Origin: Adiantum capillus-veneris
Lineage: Eukaryota; Streptophyta; Polypodiopsida; Polypodiales; Pteridaceae
DNA length: 64,000 nt
Direction: 5' to 3'
NCBI GenBank assembly: GCA_014529385.2
Contig: CM043951.1
Coordinates: forward strand, 108,486,469-108,550,468
In this document: positions 34,349 to 44,699 of the stretch, one piece after another
Layout: every line of letters begins with the position of its first letter
Numbering within the stretch: the stretch's first letter is position 1
Translations under genes and position numbers: made by a program
Notes under the pieces: model-generated
The model's input: the letters and a program-made list of their open reading frames with translations, nothing else
What the model was told of the DNA's origin: nothing
Database searches by the model: none

Positions 34349-37068
34349 ATGGTTGACAACAACACAGATGTGTTCACGATGTTTGCTGCTGCTGAGAACA
34401 GATTGAATGGGGACAATTACCCTATGTGGGATTACATGATGCAACATGTTCTTGTGTCAAAGGGTGTCTGGAATATTGTGCAGGGCATTGATGTACGTCC
34501 TGGTTTTGAGGATGTAGCCGATGTTGAAGATGTTGCAGGTCTTGCTGCAAGAATTTTTGCTATTAGAGTTGATTTGCCTATGATAGAACAAGCTTGTTGG
34601 GATGTAAAGGATGCATAGGCTTATGCATTGATTGTGTTTTCTGTGAATCGCACCATTACTCCTCACATTCATTCAACGAAATCTACAAAACAGGCTTGGG
34701 ATATTCTAGCAAGTCTTTATGCAAGCCGCAATAAGGCTAAAATTGCTTTGCTACACGTAAAGAGCTGGAATCAAAGATTATGCATGAGGAAGATGATATG
34801 GACACGTTCCTTGCTGGTGTCAAGGATATCAATCTTATTTCTGCAACTGAAGTCATTGCAGACAATTCCCTTGTGCAAACTGTTCTTGATGCCTTACCAG
34901 ATTCTTACCAGACTTTCACTAGTACTTGGAGACTTATGACCCAAGGAAATCCTGAAGTTGTGAAGTTTGATGCATTGTGCACATTGTTGTTGCAAGAGTC
35001 ACTTTCCAAAAAAAACAAGACTAGGCAGTGTGCAGTTGAACAGGCTTTTATTACTTCTCAAAGAAAGGTTGGTAACAACAATGCAGCCACTTCTTATGGT
35101 TCTGCTGCGAGTGGCAAAACGTCTGTTCCTAATGCTTCTACTGGCAGCAATTCGTTTGAAAATTCTGCTAATAAGGGCAAAAAGAAGATGCGTTGCCATT
35201 ATTGTAAAGCTAATGATCACTTGATCAAGCAGTGTCCTAAGTTGAAGGCCAAAGAGGCTAAGAAGAAAGAGGGTGGTTCCACTGCAAATGTTGGTTCCAC
35301 TACAAATGCAGCCATTGTTGAATCTTCTGTGAAAGGAGACTGTGATGCTGATGTTGATGCAGAATGGGCTTTTAGTACAGAGTGCACTTACAATCCTGCT
35401 GTCCATGATGCATGCATGTCAGTTGCTGCAGATTCACATGTGTGATATTTTGACAATGGTGCTACAAAGCACATTACCTCACATCATGAATTGTTCACCT
35501 CTCTTGAGTTTGTTCCTCATGGAAATTCAGTCACTTGTGCCAACAATGCCTCTTATCCGGTTTAGAGAGTTGGAAAGATTGTGCTTACTGTTGCAAATGG
35601 TAGTTCTCTCTCACTTGTTGATGCACTTTATGTACCTAGGATCAAGAAGAATCTTTTGTTTGTATCCGCACTTGCTAGACTTGGACTTGTAGTCAAATTT
35701 GTGGATGACAGATTTACAATTCATGATCTCAATTTTGGTGATGAAATTGTTGCATCTAACCTTTGGTGCCGTGCGTTGTATAAGCTCACTTTGTATGACA
35801 AGTGTGGACAAAATGTTGCAAATGCAGTTGAAAATTCAAGGATTGTTTTAGATGCAAAACTATGGCATGCACGTTTTGAGCATCTGAATTTTGCTAGTTT
35901 GCTACGTTTGCAAAAATCCAATATGGTTGCTTCTTTGGCGCCTCTTGAAGCACCTATCAAACATGGTTGTGAAGGCTGTATTTTGGGTAAGATGCAGCGT
36001 TCGACGTTTCCAAAGGATGGTTCAGCTAGGGCCACATGCAGGTTGCAGCTTGTGCATAGTGATGTTTGTGGGCCCATGCAAACTCCATCCTTGGGCAATT
36101 ACCTTTACTTTGTGACTTTCATTGATGATTAATCCATGCATGCATGGGTATTTCCGCTTAAAGCAAAGTCCAAAGTTTTTATGTGCTTTAAACAATTTCT
36201 GGCTATGGTTGAAAATGTATCGAAATGTACTATGGGCACCCTCCATTCCGATTGAGGGAGGGAGTATATGTCTCATGAATTTAATGCATTTCTAGCTAGT
36301 CCTGGGATAAAACACCAATGTACAGTGCCTTACACACCTCAGGAAAATGGTGTTGCTGAGAGGAAAAACAGGTCACTTACGAAAATGGCACGATGTATTG
36401 TCAAAAGTCAAGCTTTGCCGCATTCTTTTTGAGGCCATCATGTCTGCCACTTAGGTACTAAAACAGGCGTCCTACGAAAGCTTTGCAGTCTATTACTCCA
36501 TATGAAGCATGGCATGATAGAAAGCCTTCTATTGAGCACATTCGTGTTTTTGGTTGTTTGGCATATGCTTTGGTGCCACAAACACAACACAGAAAATTGG
36601 ATGATAAGGTTGTCAATGTATTTTTGTTGGTTATAGTGCTGAAAGCAAAGGTTACAGGTTGTATCATCCACAAACAAAGCGTATCCTCGTTTCACGGGAT
36701 GTTGTGTTTGTGGAAGATTCTGTTCAGCCCTTGTTGTCATGTACTAGAGACAGTACTGTAAGCTCACAAGACATTTATGACACTTTGTTGCCTCTTTTTA
36801 GTGGTGGAAATACGAATGTAAATTCCAATGAGGCAAATGTACAACCTATGGGGGTTTCAAAAAATGTTACAGATCAGCCTATTACTGATGTAGATGTACA
36901 TGATGTACTTGATGAGGAAAGGGCTAAAAATGAGCAGGCTAGAGGTATGCCAAAATGGCTGTTGCATACATTGCGTGACAATAAATTGGATGCACCTTTG
37001 TCTAGTCGTACTCGTTCAGGCTCTGGCCATGCATCTTATGCATCAGATTGTTATGCTTTGGTTGTGTT
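34349..37068 (+). pseudogene. copia-2A gag, protease and integrase (broken)
   Basis: Starts near MVDNNTDVFTMF at 34,349. Gag is interrupted by TAG at 34,616 and a frameshift near 34,765. Zinc knuckle CHYCKANDHLIKQC lies at about 35,191-35,232. The protease reads YFDNGATKHIT, so the catalytic DSG is DNG; it is preceded by TGA at 35,443 where Trp is expected, and TAG 35,563 follows. Pre-integrase LWHARFEHLNF, HSDVCGP and TPQENGVAERKNR are visible among further stops (36,130; 36,255; 36,432). The element breaks off at 37,068, where the copia-3 LTR begins in opposite orientation. Confidence 0.85.
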
Positions 37069-37271
37069 TGAAGGAGTACGAGCGGAAGTGCGACGCGAGA
37101 GACAGTGCGATAAGAAGAGCACGACGATATGGTGAACTCGCTCTACTGTAATGTGTAGACCATAGTGAGTTCTTATTAGGTTTTTACAAAAGAATATGTG
37201 TACATACCTGGCGGCCCGCCCACTTACCTGGGCGACCACATTGGGCTTTATACCCCACAACCTCCCACTTA
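37069..37271 (-). mobile_element. copia-3 3' LTR and polypurine tract
   Basis: On the minus strand a purine tract AAGTGGGAGGT precedes TGTGGGGTATAAAGCCC at 37,259; the LTR runs to CTCCTTCA at 37,069 (191 bases). Its last 50 or so bases recur in the opposite orientation at 40,542-40,595, followed there by a primer site. TATAAAGC near the start may be the LTR TATA box. The left flank joins copia-2A sequence directly. Confidence 0.65.
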
Positions 37272-37339
37272 AAGTCCAATGTGGTACTTTAAGTGTGAGA
37301 GAAGCTACTATACAAGCTAATATACAAGAGATGTAGAGA

Positions 37340-40300
37340 AGTGATGTACTACCCTACACCTAACTGCTTGTGAAAATGTGCAAAGCTCTCTGAGGGAAGT
37401 CCTTTTGTAAGTAGATCAGCAGGATTTTCTGTGGTGTGAACTTTGACAAGCTGAAGTTACGTATCCTCAAGCATTTCCCTGATGAAACGATACTTCGCAT
37501 CCACATGCTTTGTCTTTGAGTGATAAACTTTGCAAGCCAATTGTATAGCACTTTGACTATCACAATATAACACAGGCATCTCTTCTTTGATTCCCAAATA
37601 TGTTACTAGTCGATTAAGCCAAATTGATTCTTTGCATTCCTCTGATGCTGCAACATATTCAGCCTTTGTAGTAGACTGAGTAACACAATCTTGTAATCTA
37701 GAACGCCATGATACTGCTCCACCAGCCAATGTAAAGACATACCCTGACGTAGACCTTCGGTTGTCTAAGTCACATGCATAATCTGAGTCTGTAAAACCCT
37801 TTACACTTAGCTCCTGACTCCCATAGCATATACGCATACTCTTTGTAGCTTTCAGGTATCTCAATATTCCTTTCACTGCCTCCCAATGTTTCTTGCCTGG
37901 GTTTGACATGTATCGACTTACTACTCCCACTGCAAATGCAATGTCTGGGCGAGTAGAAATCATTGCATACATCAAACTACCCACTGCAAACGCATATGGA
38001 ATCTTATCCATTTCAGCCTCTTCTTCCTCAGACACATGACAATCTTGTTTGCTAAGTTTCACATATGGTGGCAATGGAACATTCAATGCCTTTCCCTTCT
38101 CCATATTGAAACATTGCAAAACCTTGTCAATATACTCTGTTTGAGATAACCAAATCAACTTCTTTGATCTGTCTCTCTCAATGCGCATACCAAGTATATG
38201 ACTTGCCTCACCCATGTCTTTCATGTCAAACGATTTTGCCATCTTTGACTTCAAAGCTGAAATTTCTTCCAAGTGCTTGCCAGCAATCAACATGTCATCC
38301 ACATACAAAATAAGGATCAACCAACTGCCATCCTTAGCCTTCTTTGTATATAGACAGTGATCGAACTCACTACGTTTGTAGCCTTGAGAAATCATAAACT
38401 TGTGGAACTTATGGTACCATGCCCTCGGTGATTGTTTTAAGCCATAAAGACTCTTTAACAACTGGCATACCAAATCTTCCTTGCCTTTCTCAACAAACCC
38501 TTCTGGCTGCTGCATGTAAATTTCCACATCTAAATCACCATGCAAGAACGCTTTCTTGACATCCATTTGGTGCAAAACCAAATCTAATATGGCAACCAAT
38601 GCAAGAAAGCATCTCAATGTAGTCATCTTGACCACCGGAGAGAAGACTTCATCAAAGTCAATGCCTTGTTCTTGCTTAAAGCCCTTGGCAACAAGCCTTG
38701 CTTTGTACTTTGGCTGACTATCATTAGTGGTGATCTTATACATGTAAACCCATTTACAAGGTAGAGCCTTTTTGCCCTGTGGTAATTTAACTAGCTTCCA
38801 TGTCTGGTTTTTATGCAGAGCTGTCATCTCTGACTGCATGGCCAATTGCCAATTCCCGGAGTCCTTCATTTTCACTGCTTCCTTGTCACATGAAGGCTCA
38901 TTGCAATCAGTCAACATGACATAGTTCATAGATGGAACAAACCTATCAGGAGGTCGCGTGACACATCCAGATCTACGCACAATAGGTGGCTCAGGCTCAG
39001 CCACAACCTGTGGTTCCACTCTATCCTGTCCTTGCTCCTCTTGAGCCCTGACATTTTGTCTTGCACATGCAGGTCCATCTTCTTGGAAGACAACTCTTCT
39101 AATCTCCTCAACCCTCTCTGGTTTAGAATGATATTTGGATTCATTAAAGTGAACATCATTGCTGCGGACAACCTTTCTGGATTCGGGATCCCAAAGTCTG
39201 TACCCCATCTCACCAGAATTACCATAGCCTAGAAAGATGCACTTTCTACTCTTTGGCTCAAGTTTGTTCCTAAATTCCTTTGGAACGTGAGTATATGCCT
39301 CACAGCCAAAGACTCTGAGATGCTTGTATGAGGGCATTTTGCCTGACCATACCATCTCTGGCACTGAATCCTTCTCCAAAACCTTGCTAGGAGATCTATT
39401 TATAAGATGAACAGCCGTTGATACAGCTTCAGCCCAAAACCCATTTGGCAGCTGTGCATTAGACAACATACTTCTGACCTTCTCTTGTATGGTCCTATTC
39501 ATCCTCTTAGCAACACCATTTTGAGGAGGATTGTAAGGAGCAGTAAGTTCACGTTTTATACCTTTTGACTCACAAAAGTCCTGAAAGGCCTTTGAAACAT
39601 ACTCTCCACCATTGTCACTGCGTAAGCATTTAAGCTTCTTGCCACTCTGATTCTCCACAAGTGTCACAAACGTTTTGAAAACAGTAAACGCTTCATCCTT
39701 GTGCTTGAGAAAGTAAACCCATACTTTCCTCGAGTAATCATCTATAAATGTCATAAAGTAAGAAGCTTCCCCTAGAGATAGGTTAGGCATAGGTCCACAC
39801 AAATCACTATGAACAAGTGCCAACTGTGTATCTCTTCTACTGCTTCTATGCTTATGTGGCTGCTGTGTTTGCTTACCATATAGACAATGTTCACAGAATT
39901 AAAAATCATTAAATGAAAAGCCAGGCAAATAAACAAAACGAGACAAGATTTCCATTCCCTTCTTGGACATATGTCCTAACCGGATATGTCACAAAGAAAC
40001 ATTCGGCTACTCGGTTACATTGATTACATTTTTAGAGACATTTGATACATAAATCATGTAAAGTCCTCCAGACTTTACTCCATGTGCTACTGTCATAGAA
40101 CCCTTGGATATCTTCCACATGTTCTGTCCAAAAGTGGTGACGTAGCCAACATCATCAAGTAAACCTGTGCTGATCAAGCTCTTTGTAATTGCGGGAACAT
40201 GTCTCGCATTCTTCATCATGAAAGAAGAGCCATTCTGAAACTTCATTTGAACATCTCCAACACCTAAGATCTCACATGTCTGCCCATTGCCTAGCCGAAC

Positions 40301-40541
40301 ATGATCTTTAGTGGTCACATAAGAGGTAAACCACTCCTTGTTTGGAGACACATGAAGTGATGCCCCCGAGTCTATAATCCAGTCACTCAGTGCATTTCCA
40401 TCAGATGCTGTAAGAAGAGTTGAGTCCATTGTATTCTTCAAGAAGTAGATGTCTCCTGACACTAGACTGTCATCCTCTCCAACAGTGTTTGTCACATTTA
40501 TTTCTTGAATCATGGTCTTAGATTTCTCTTTGCCTTTTTCT
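37340..40541 (-). pseudogene. copia-3 protease, integrase, RT and RNase H
   Basis: Minus-strand pol in one frame from 40,541 to about 37,340 with few stops (about 40,007, one near 39,900 and TAA at 37,457). Protease WIIDSGASLHVS at about 40,360. A 788-codon open run 39,823-37,457 holds integrase HSDLCGP, CLRSDNGGEY and PPQNGVAKRMNR, RT with LILYVDDMLIAG, and RNase H with FTDSDYACD and STTKAEY. In both the integrase and RNase H motifs the catalytic Glu is Lys (GA- to AA- changes), so these enzymes should be inactive. The C-terminus after the TAA reads KVHTTENPADLLTKGLP. Gag lies at 44,750-45,497, separated by the insertion at 40.5-44.7 kb. Confidence 0.9.
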
Positions 40542-40612
40542 GCTCTTCTTCTCGCACTCTCTCTCTCGCGTCGCACTTCCGCTCATACTCCTTCAACTGG
40601 TTCAGAGCTCTG
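40542..40612 (+). mobile_element. inverted copia-3-type LTR end with primer-binding site
   Basis: 40,542-40,595 on the plus strand matches the last 50 or so bases of the copia-3 LTR (GTCGCACTTCCGCTC, ending CTCCTTCA). It is followed immediately by ACTGGTTCAGAGCTCTG, a variant of the copia primer-binding site. So a piece of a copia-3-type element in plus orientation starts here, against the surrounding minus-strand copia-3. With 37,069-37,120 it forms an inverted repeat that bounds the copia-3 pol segment. Confidence 0.7.
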
Positions 40613-40961
40613 TGAACCCAAACCAAAGCCAATGTTTAGAGGGTTCGGAGAGTTATTATCCTCCCAAGAAGTTTGAACCATACGCTGGTGAAGATCCTTC
40701 GCGAGGTTATCTCACATTTTTTCATCGTTCATTCAACCTCCTTCTGGCCGGTTGACCAGCTTATCATATATAAAGAGAACAACCACCAGCTGGTTAGATA
40801 CGGGTGGCTCGGCTTAGATGGGCATAGCTGCCGCCTAGTGGTGGGATAGAGGCAGCTATTGGGAGTTGGACGACACCCGCTGGCTACCCTCCTTGGGGGG
40901 AGGGCGCTGCATCTGCCCAGCTATGCAGGGTGAGGTTTAGATAGATGATACTCTTTGCCGT
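40613..40961. other. between the inverted primer site and ORF D
   Basis: Could be the leader of the plus-oriented element or the 3' flank of the ORF block. No recognised coding sequence. Contains GGGTGGCTCGG and GGGGGGAGGGCG G-rich words on the plus strand. Confidence 0.35.
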
Positions 40962-41438
40962 TCACTTTCTAGTAACGATGGGCCATTTTGAAATAGGTCG
41001 GTATGTAAGAGCCCTATTGAAGGCCTGGATAGGGACCTTGGGCGTGCCAGTAATGTCACACCACTGGCTATAGGCCGCGTACGCTGTCTTTAATGCGAGC
41101 TGGGCCGAGGCCATTTCAACAAGATGATGACGCACCCAGGAGTGCATTGCTATATACCTCAAGGATTGCCTCCTCAAAACGTCCTCGTTGGGCAATCTAG
41201 GTGCCCATTTGAGAGCGATTTTATCATTCATAAGCGACCTTTTGTCCTTTACCACCCCCTTTATATGGTTACAATACAAAAGGGGGAGGGAGGACAAGAG
41301 AGACTCTGAGTATGAAGGTGTCTGGGCCTCCGCTAGGAGGACACTTGGAAAAGGGGCTGGTATGAGCCCACAATCCCCTTTTCCCCCGACAGGACCCTCC
41401 CCAGCGTGAGTAGGGTTATGTGTATAGGTATAGATCAT
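40962..41438 (-). CDS. ORF D: possible D5/P4-type primase C-terminal domain
   Basis: 158 codons, minus strand, last of four closely packed same-strand ORFs. The C-terminal part (ALKTAYAAYSQWCDITG, then IQAFNRAL) follows the pattern of the winged-helix domain that ends phage, plasmid and viral D5/P4-type primase-helicases (LY-AY--WC---G----L---F---L). No helicase (AAA+) motifs are seen in this short ORF, so it is either a detached domain, the end of a disrupted gene, or an unrelated DNA-binding protein. Basic C-terminal end (WPIVTRK). The start at 41,438 is the first ATG and lies 59 bases past ORF C; a later Met (about 41,231, MNDKIALKW) is possible. Assignment is inference from motif shape. 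Confidence 0.4.
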   Translation of the reverse strand: MIYTYTHNPTHAGEGPVGGKGDCGLIPAPFPSVLLAEAQTPSYSESLLSSLPLLYCNHIKGVVKDKRSLMNDKIALKWAPRLPNEDVLRRQSLRYIAMHSWVRHHLVEMASAQLALKTAYAAYSQWCDITGTPKVPIQAFNRALTYRPISKWPIVTRK

Positions 41439-41497
41439 AAGTGTACACTATCATTATATATTAGAGAGTAACATAAGTCAATAGGAGGCTTTAGGTA

Positions 41498-42334
41498 TTA
41501 GGGTGAGGGCCCCACAGGTTTATCAAAAGGTTGATAAGACAAGAGGAGTATGAGGAAGCTGACCGATTGGAAGACTGTAACACCTATGAGAAACTGAGCA
41601 ACAATGAGAATTATGGGGTTATAAGGTATGGAAAAGCTCAGTTTACCACCACCAAACATGATTCGTTTTACGATATGCCCTGAGTGGTCAGGCGCGTCGT
41701 AATAATAGTCTTCGTCACTAGCGACTTTAACGAACTCAACCTCCTGGACAAATAGATGCGCGGATATGATAGCAAGGCATGCGGGAAGAAGGAAGCTCCA
41801 CATACCCTGAACAGCGAGCTGGCGAGTCCTTTCTCGAGTGGCAGACGGGACGGAAGTCCATTTAACGAGCCAGATAAGGCCCTCCGGGACAGCTTGTCTG
41901 GCCCACCATTCGACGGGTGCGACCTCCGGGCGACTTACAACCCGGGTCCACACCTTGTTACCCACCTCAGTGATGAGCTTCTGAAGCTCTGTATCACTAA
42001 GGGAGGCAGGCCCACCTTTATGATTCTTACTAACTTCGTTTAGGAGAGCAAGTATTTGATGGACAGCGTTGATAGCGTCCTGGTCCATAATATACTTAAA
42101 GACGCCGAGTAACCCAAAGAACTGGACCATTGACTGAAAGAAAGAAACCATATTAGAGATCCCTCCATTAATTGATTGAACAAGACGACCAAGGTAGGGT
42201 TGGGGACGATGAACCCACGTGATAGTAGGTGACGCTCGGAGTGGTCTAGGGTGGCTCTGGATGAGGTACGAATAGAAGAGAAAGACAACAGCGAGTAAAG
42301 AAGGTGGCGTTCCGTCTTGTACTTTTAAGCCCAT
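41498..42334 (-). CDS. ORF C: predicted membrane protein, unknown
   Basis: 278 codons, uninterrupted, minus strand. Hydrophobic stretches near the N-terminus (LLAVVFLFYSYLI, residues about 14-26), in the middle (WSFLLPACLAIISAHLFV, about residues 185-202) and at the C-terminus (IILIVAQFLIGVTVF through LILLLSY, about 242-270) suggest two to four membrane segments. A soluble-looking centre has FFQSMVQFFGLLGVFKYIMD and a Trp-rich EWWARQAVPEGLIWLVKW. Not recognised as a plant nuclear family. It lies 108 bases after ORF B and 59 before ORF D. No intron signals are needed. Could be a membrane or structural protein of a plasmid, virus or organelle replicon. Confidence 0.45.
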   Translation of the reverse strand: MGLKVQDGTPPSLLAVVFLFYSYLIQSHPRPLRASPTITWVHRPQPYLGRLVQSINGGISNMVSFFQSMVQFFGLLGVFKYIMDQDAINAVHQILALLNEVSKNHKGGPASLSDTELQKLITEVGNKVWTRVVSRPEVAPVEWWARQAVPEGLIWLVKWTSVPSATRERTRQLAVQGMWSFLLPACLAIISAHLFVQEVEFVKVASDEDYYYDAPDHSGHIVKRIMFGGGKLSFSIPYNPIILIVAQFLIGVTVFQSVSFLILLLSYQPFDKPVGPSP

Positions 42335-42442
42335 ACAAAGGTGAATATAAGATTGTTAGAGAGGGGGGAGGTCGATAGTGTTGATAGTGTCGATAGTTTT
42401 CATACCCCCTTAAATGGTTTCAAGAGACTGGGGGGGGGTGAG

Positions 42443-43537
42443 TTAGGCTTTGCGTTCTAATGGGATTTCAAGCCCTAGAAAGCACAAGCTGGTTTGTCTG
42501 AGCAAAGCGTCCAGTGAGTGAAGGGCAGAAAGACAGCAGGAGCGTCGAGTAAGGTAGACCAACCCGTCATTTTCTAGACTTACGGGGATACCCAAGCGAT
42601 ATTCTTCCAAGTGAGATACGATATGCATGAGAAGGACGACTTCGTGGGAGGCAAGTATATGAGATGTAAGCAACCCGTTGTGGTATAGGCTGCGTGTTTT
42701 TCTAGGTAGAGACTCCTCCTCAGGCCTTCCGTAGTATGGCTTTGTCTGGGAGGGAAGATAGATGAGGTTCCTTGAACCCACCATATTGTGGAAAAGGGCT
42801 AGTTCTTGTAGTATGGGGTGCCCCAATACCTTTCTTTGAAATACAATGAGGTCGGTGGACAGGGACGTCTGGTGTGCCTCCCTAATACTCGATGAGATGG
42901 CACCCATTTGACTAGTCAAGCTGGCCCCATTTAGACCAGAATAGAGTATTCATTTAAGGAGGGGCTTGGGGCACTCGTCTCCCCACTTGTTCATAACGAA
43001 GGACCAGAAGGACCCGGACTGGTACGCTTCCCACGTGCTAGGTGCCTTAGTCTGGCCCATGAGGCCCGCGTAGATGCCTGTGTGGCATGCCACCAAGTCG
43101 ATCTCCTCCAGGGTAAGCTCACTGGGAAGAACTAGCTGGTAGATAACCCGCCGAATGACCCTCTTAATGTTGCGTCTTAGGTTGGCCAGGGTGGCTGCAC
43201 CAAAGCCGTTCTTCGGGACTAGTCGCGAGTAGCTGGGGAGCTCAACATATGACGTGGCAAAGAGGTGTTGCACGGGGCATTTACGGCTGAAATAGGGGCC
43301 ATTCTCGGGGCTAAATAGGCGGAAGAGTAGGTAACACGTGCTGGTGATAGCCTTGCTCTCCTCATTGAGAAGATTAAAGAGCTCTTCGTATCGAGAGGGG
43401 GTGGCAGCCAACCTCGATAACCCAGAGCCCAACTGGCCCGATAGAGAGTAAGGCAAGCCGGCCAAGGTAGTACTCGGTAATAAGGGTGGCATCCCGTAAC
43501 CCTTCTGTGGGGGGTCTTTCTTTGCCTGCAGATAGAG
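42443..43537 (-). pseudogene. ORF B: possible polymerase-like protein, one in-frame TGA
   Basis: Minus frame from at least 43,537 (open through the G run) or ATG 43,492 to 42,443, interrupted only by TGA at 42,952-42,950; the two halves (180 and 158 codons) are in the same frame. Notable segments: TLEEIDLVACHTGIYAGLMG (about residues 139-158 from 43,492), KTRSLYHNGLLTSHILASHE and YRLGIPVSLENDGLVYLT. The first and last resemble, in spacing and hydrophobic-acidic pattern, polymerase motifs A and C of family-A-like DNA polymerases, but I cannot confirm this. If TGA were read as Trp, as in some mitochondrial codes, it would be about 349 residues; in standard code it is broken. Not recognised otherwise. 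Confidence 0.4.

Positions 43538-43589
<52 letters not shown>
43538..43589. repeat. 52-base C homopolymer inside the ORF block
   Basis: An unbroken C run on the plus strand (G on the coding minus strand) between ORF A and ORF B. The reading frame is open on both sides of it, so it would be read as polyglycine or lies in an intron: GTAAGG occurs at about 43,613 and CTGCAG at about 43,525 on the minus strand. True length is uncertain. Confidence 0.8.
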
Positions 43590-43632
43590 TTGTTCCTGTA
43601 TACCTTCCCTTACCTTAATGCTAGATACAGCC

Positions 43633-44200
43633 CACTAAACCATGTGGTCCTTCGTCCATACCTCCTTTCTTCCATAGGCCTCTTTAAGCTCTGGATACTG
43701 CCCCAAGAATTCCAGGGTCTTCTCCACTTCCGGGGGGGTTAGATTAGGGAGAGGCTCTCCCTCCCTGGATTCCACGGCCTGTCCTTCCTCCAGGATTGGT
43801 CCTAGGTTGGAGGGTAGGGTACCTTCCACTTTGGTCTCCTCTTCCTCTCCGTCCACGTGTTCCCCGCTAGATAAAGTATCAGCACTATCGACACTATCGA
43901 CATTGCCCGTGCCTTCAACGTGGTCAACTGTCTCGCAGCCTCCCCATTCCCATCCTTCCTTGTCCTCCTTAAACCCCGGCCAAGGATCAGGTACCGCATT
44001 GAACCTGTTATTTTGTTCTTCCTTATGGGTTCCCCATGACCCAGCCTTAGCCCTTGCACTACTCTCCCTATAGATCTCCTCCTAATAACAACGTCGCGAT
44101 ATCCTTGCGACCTTATAACGTCGTCTAGCGCATCCCCAAATTGGTTAAATGGGATAGGTTCTATCCCATTTGCATCCACGTAGAGGATATAATCCTCGTA
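43633..44200 (-). pseudogene. ORF A: acidic hydrophilic protein, frameshifted
   Basis: Minus strand, open from the junction at 44,200 (FDYEDYILYVDANG) through FNQFGDALDDVIRSQGYRDV. Near 44,080 the sensible frame changes to one reading RFNAVPDPWPGF, WEWGG, TGNVDSVDSADTLSSG, EEEETKVEGTLPSNLG and ending KEVWTKDHMV at 43,635. It is rich in Glu and Asp with an N-terminal part cut by the copia RT junction. No domain recognised. It shares strand and close spacing with ORFs B-D and may once have been continuous with ORF B. Confidence 0.35.
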
Positions 44201-44695
44201 ATCAAAGAAGTTGATTTGGTTATCTCAAACAGAGTATATTGACAAGGTTTTGCAACGTTTCAATATGGAGAAGGGAAAGGCATTGAGTGTTCCATTGCCA
44301 CCATATGTGAAACTTAGCAAACAAGATTGTCCTGTGTCTGAGGAAGAACAGGCTGAAATGGATAAGATTCCATATGCGTCTGTAGTGGGTAGTTTGACAT
44401 GTATCGACTTACTACTCCCATTGCAAATGCAATGTCTGGGCGAGTAGCAATCATTGCATACATCAAACTACCCACTGCAAATGCATATGGAATCTTATCC
44501 ATTTCAGCCTGTTCTTCCTCAGACACAAGACAATCTTGTTTGCTAAGTTTCACATATGGTGGCAATGGAACACTCAATGCCTTTCCCTTCTCCATATTGA
44601 AACGTTGTAAAACCTTGTCAATATACTCTGTTTGAGATAACCAAATCAACTTCTTTGATCTGTCTCTCTCAATGCGCATACCAAGTATATGACTT
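44201..44695. repeat. copia-3 RT fragments forming a long hairpin
   Basis: 44,201-44,398 (plus) and 44,464-44,659 are near-perfect reverse complements with a 65-base spacer. Both encode the copia RT part with LIWLSQTEYIDKVLQRFNME and LPPYVKLSKQD, once on each strand. The minus copy continues through 44,695 (GMRIERDRSKK) and through the spacer (MIATRPDIAFAMG); it matches copia-3 at 37,905-38,200. The plus arm abuts the ORF block at 44,200 and the minus copy abuts copia-3 gag at about 44,700. Such a fold-back suggests template switching or an inverted insertion. Confidence 0.85.
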
Positions 44696-44699
44696 GTTC

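Noticed and set aside
41756-42043. Plus-strand open frame opposite ORF C
   Set aside because: Antisense shadow of the longer uninterrupted minus-strand ORF C.
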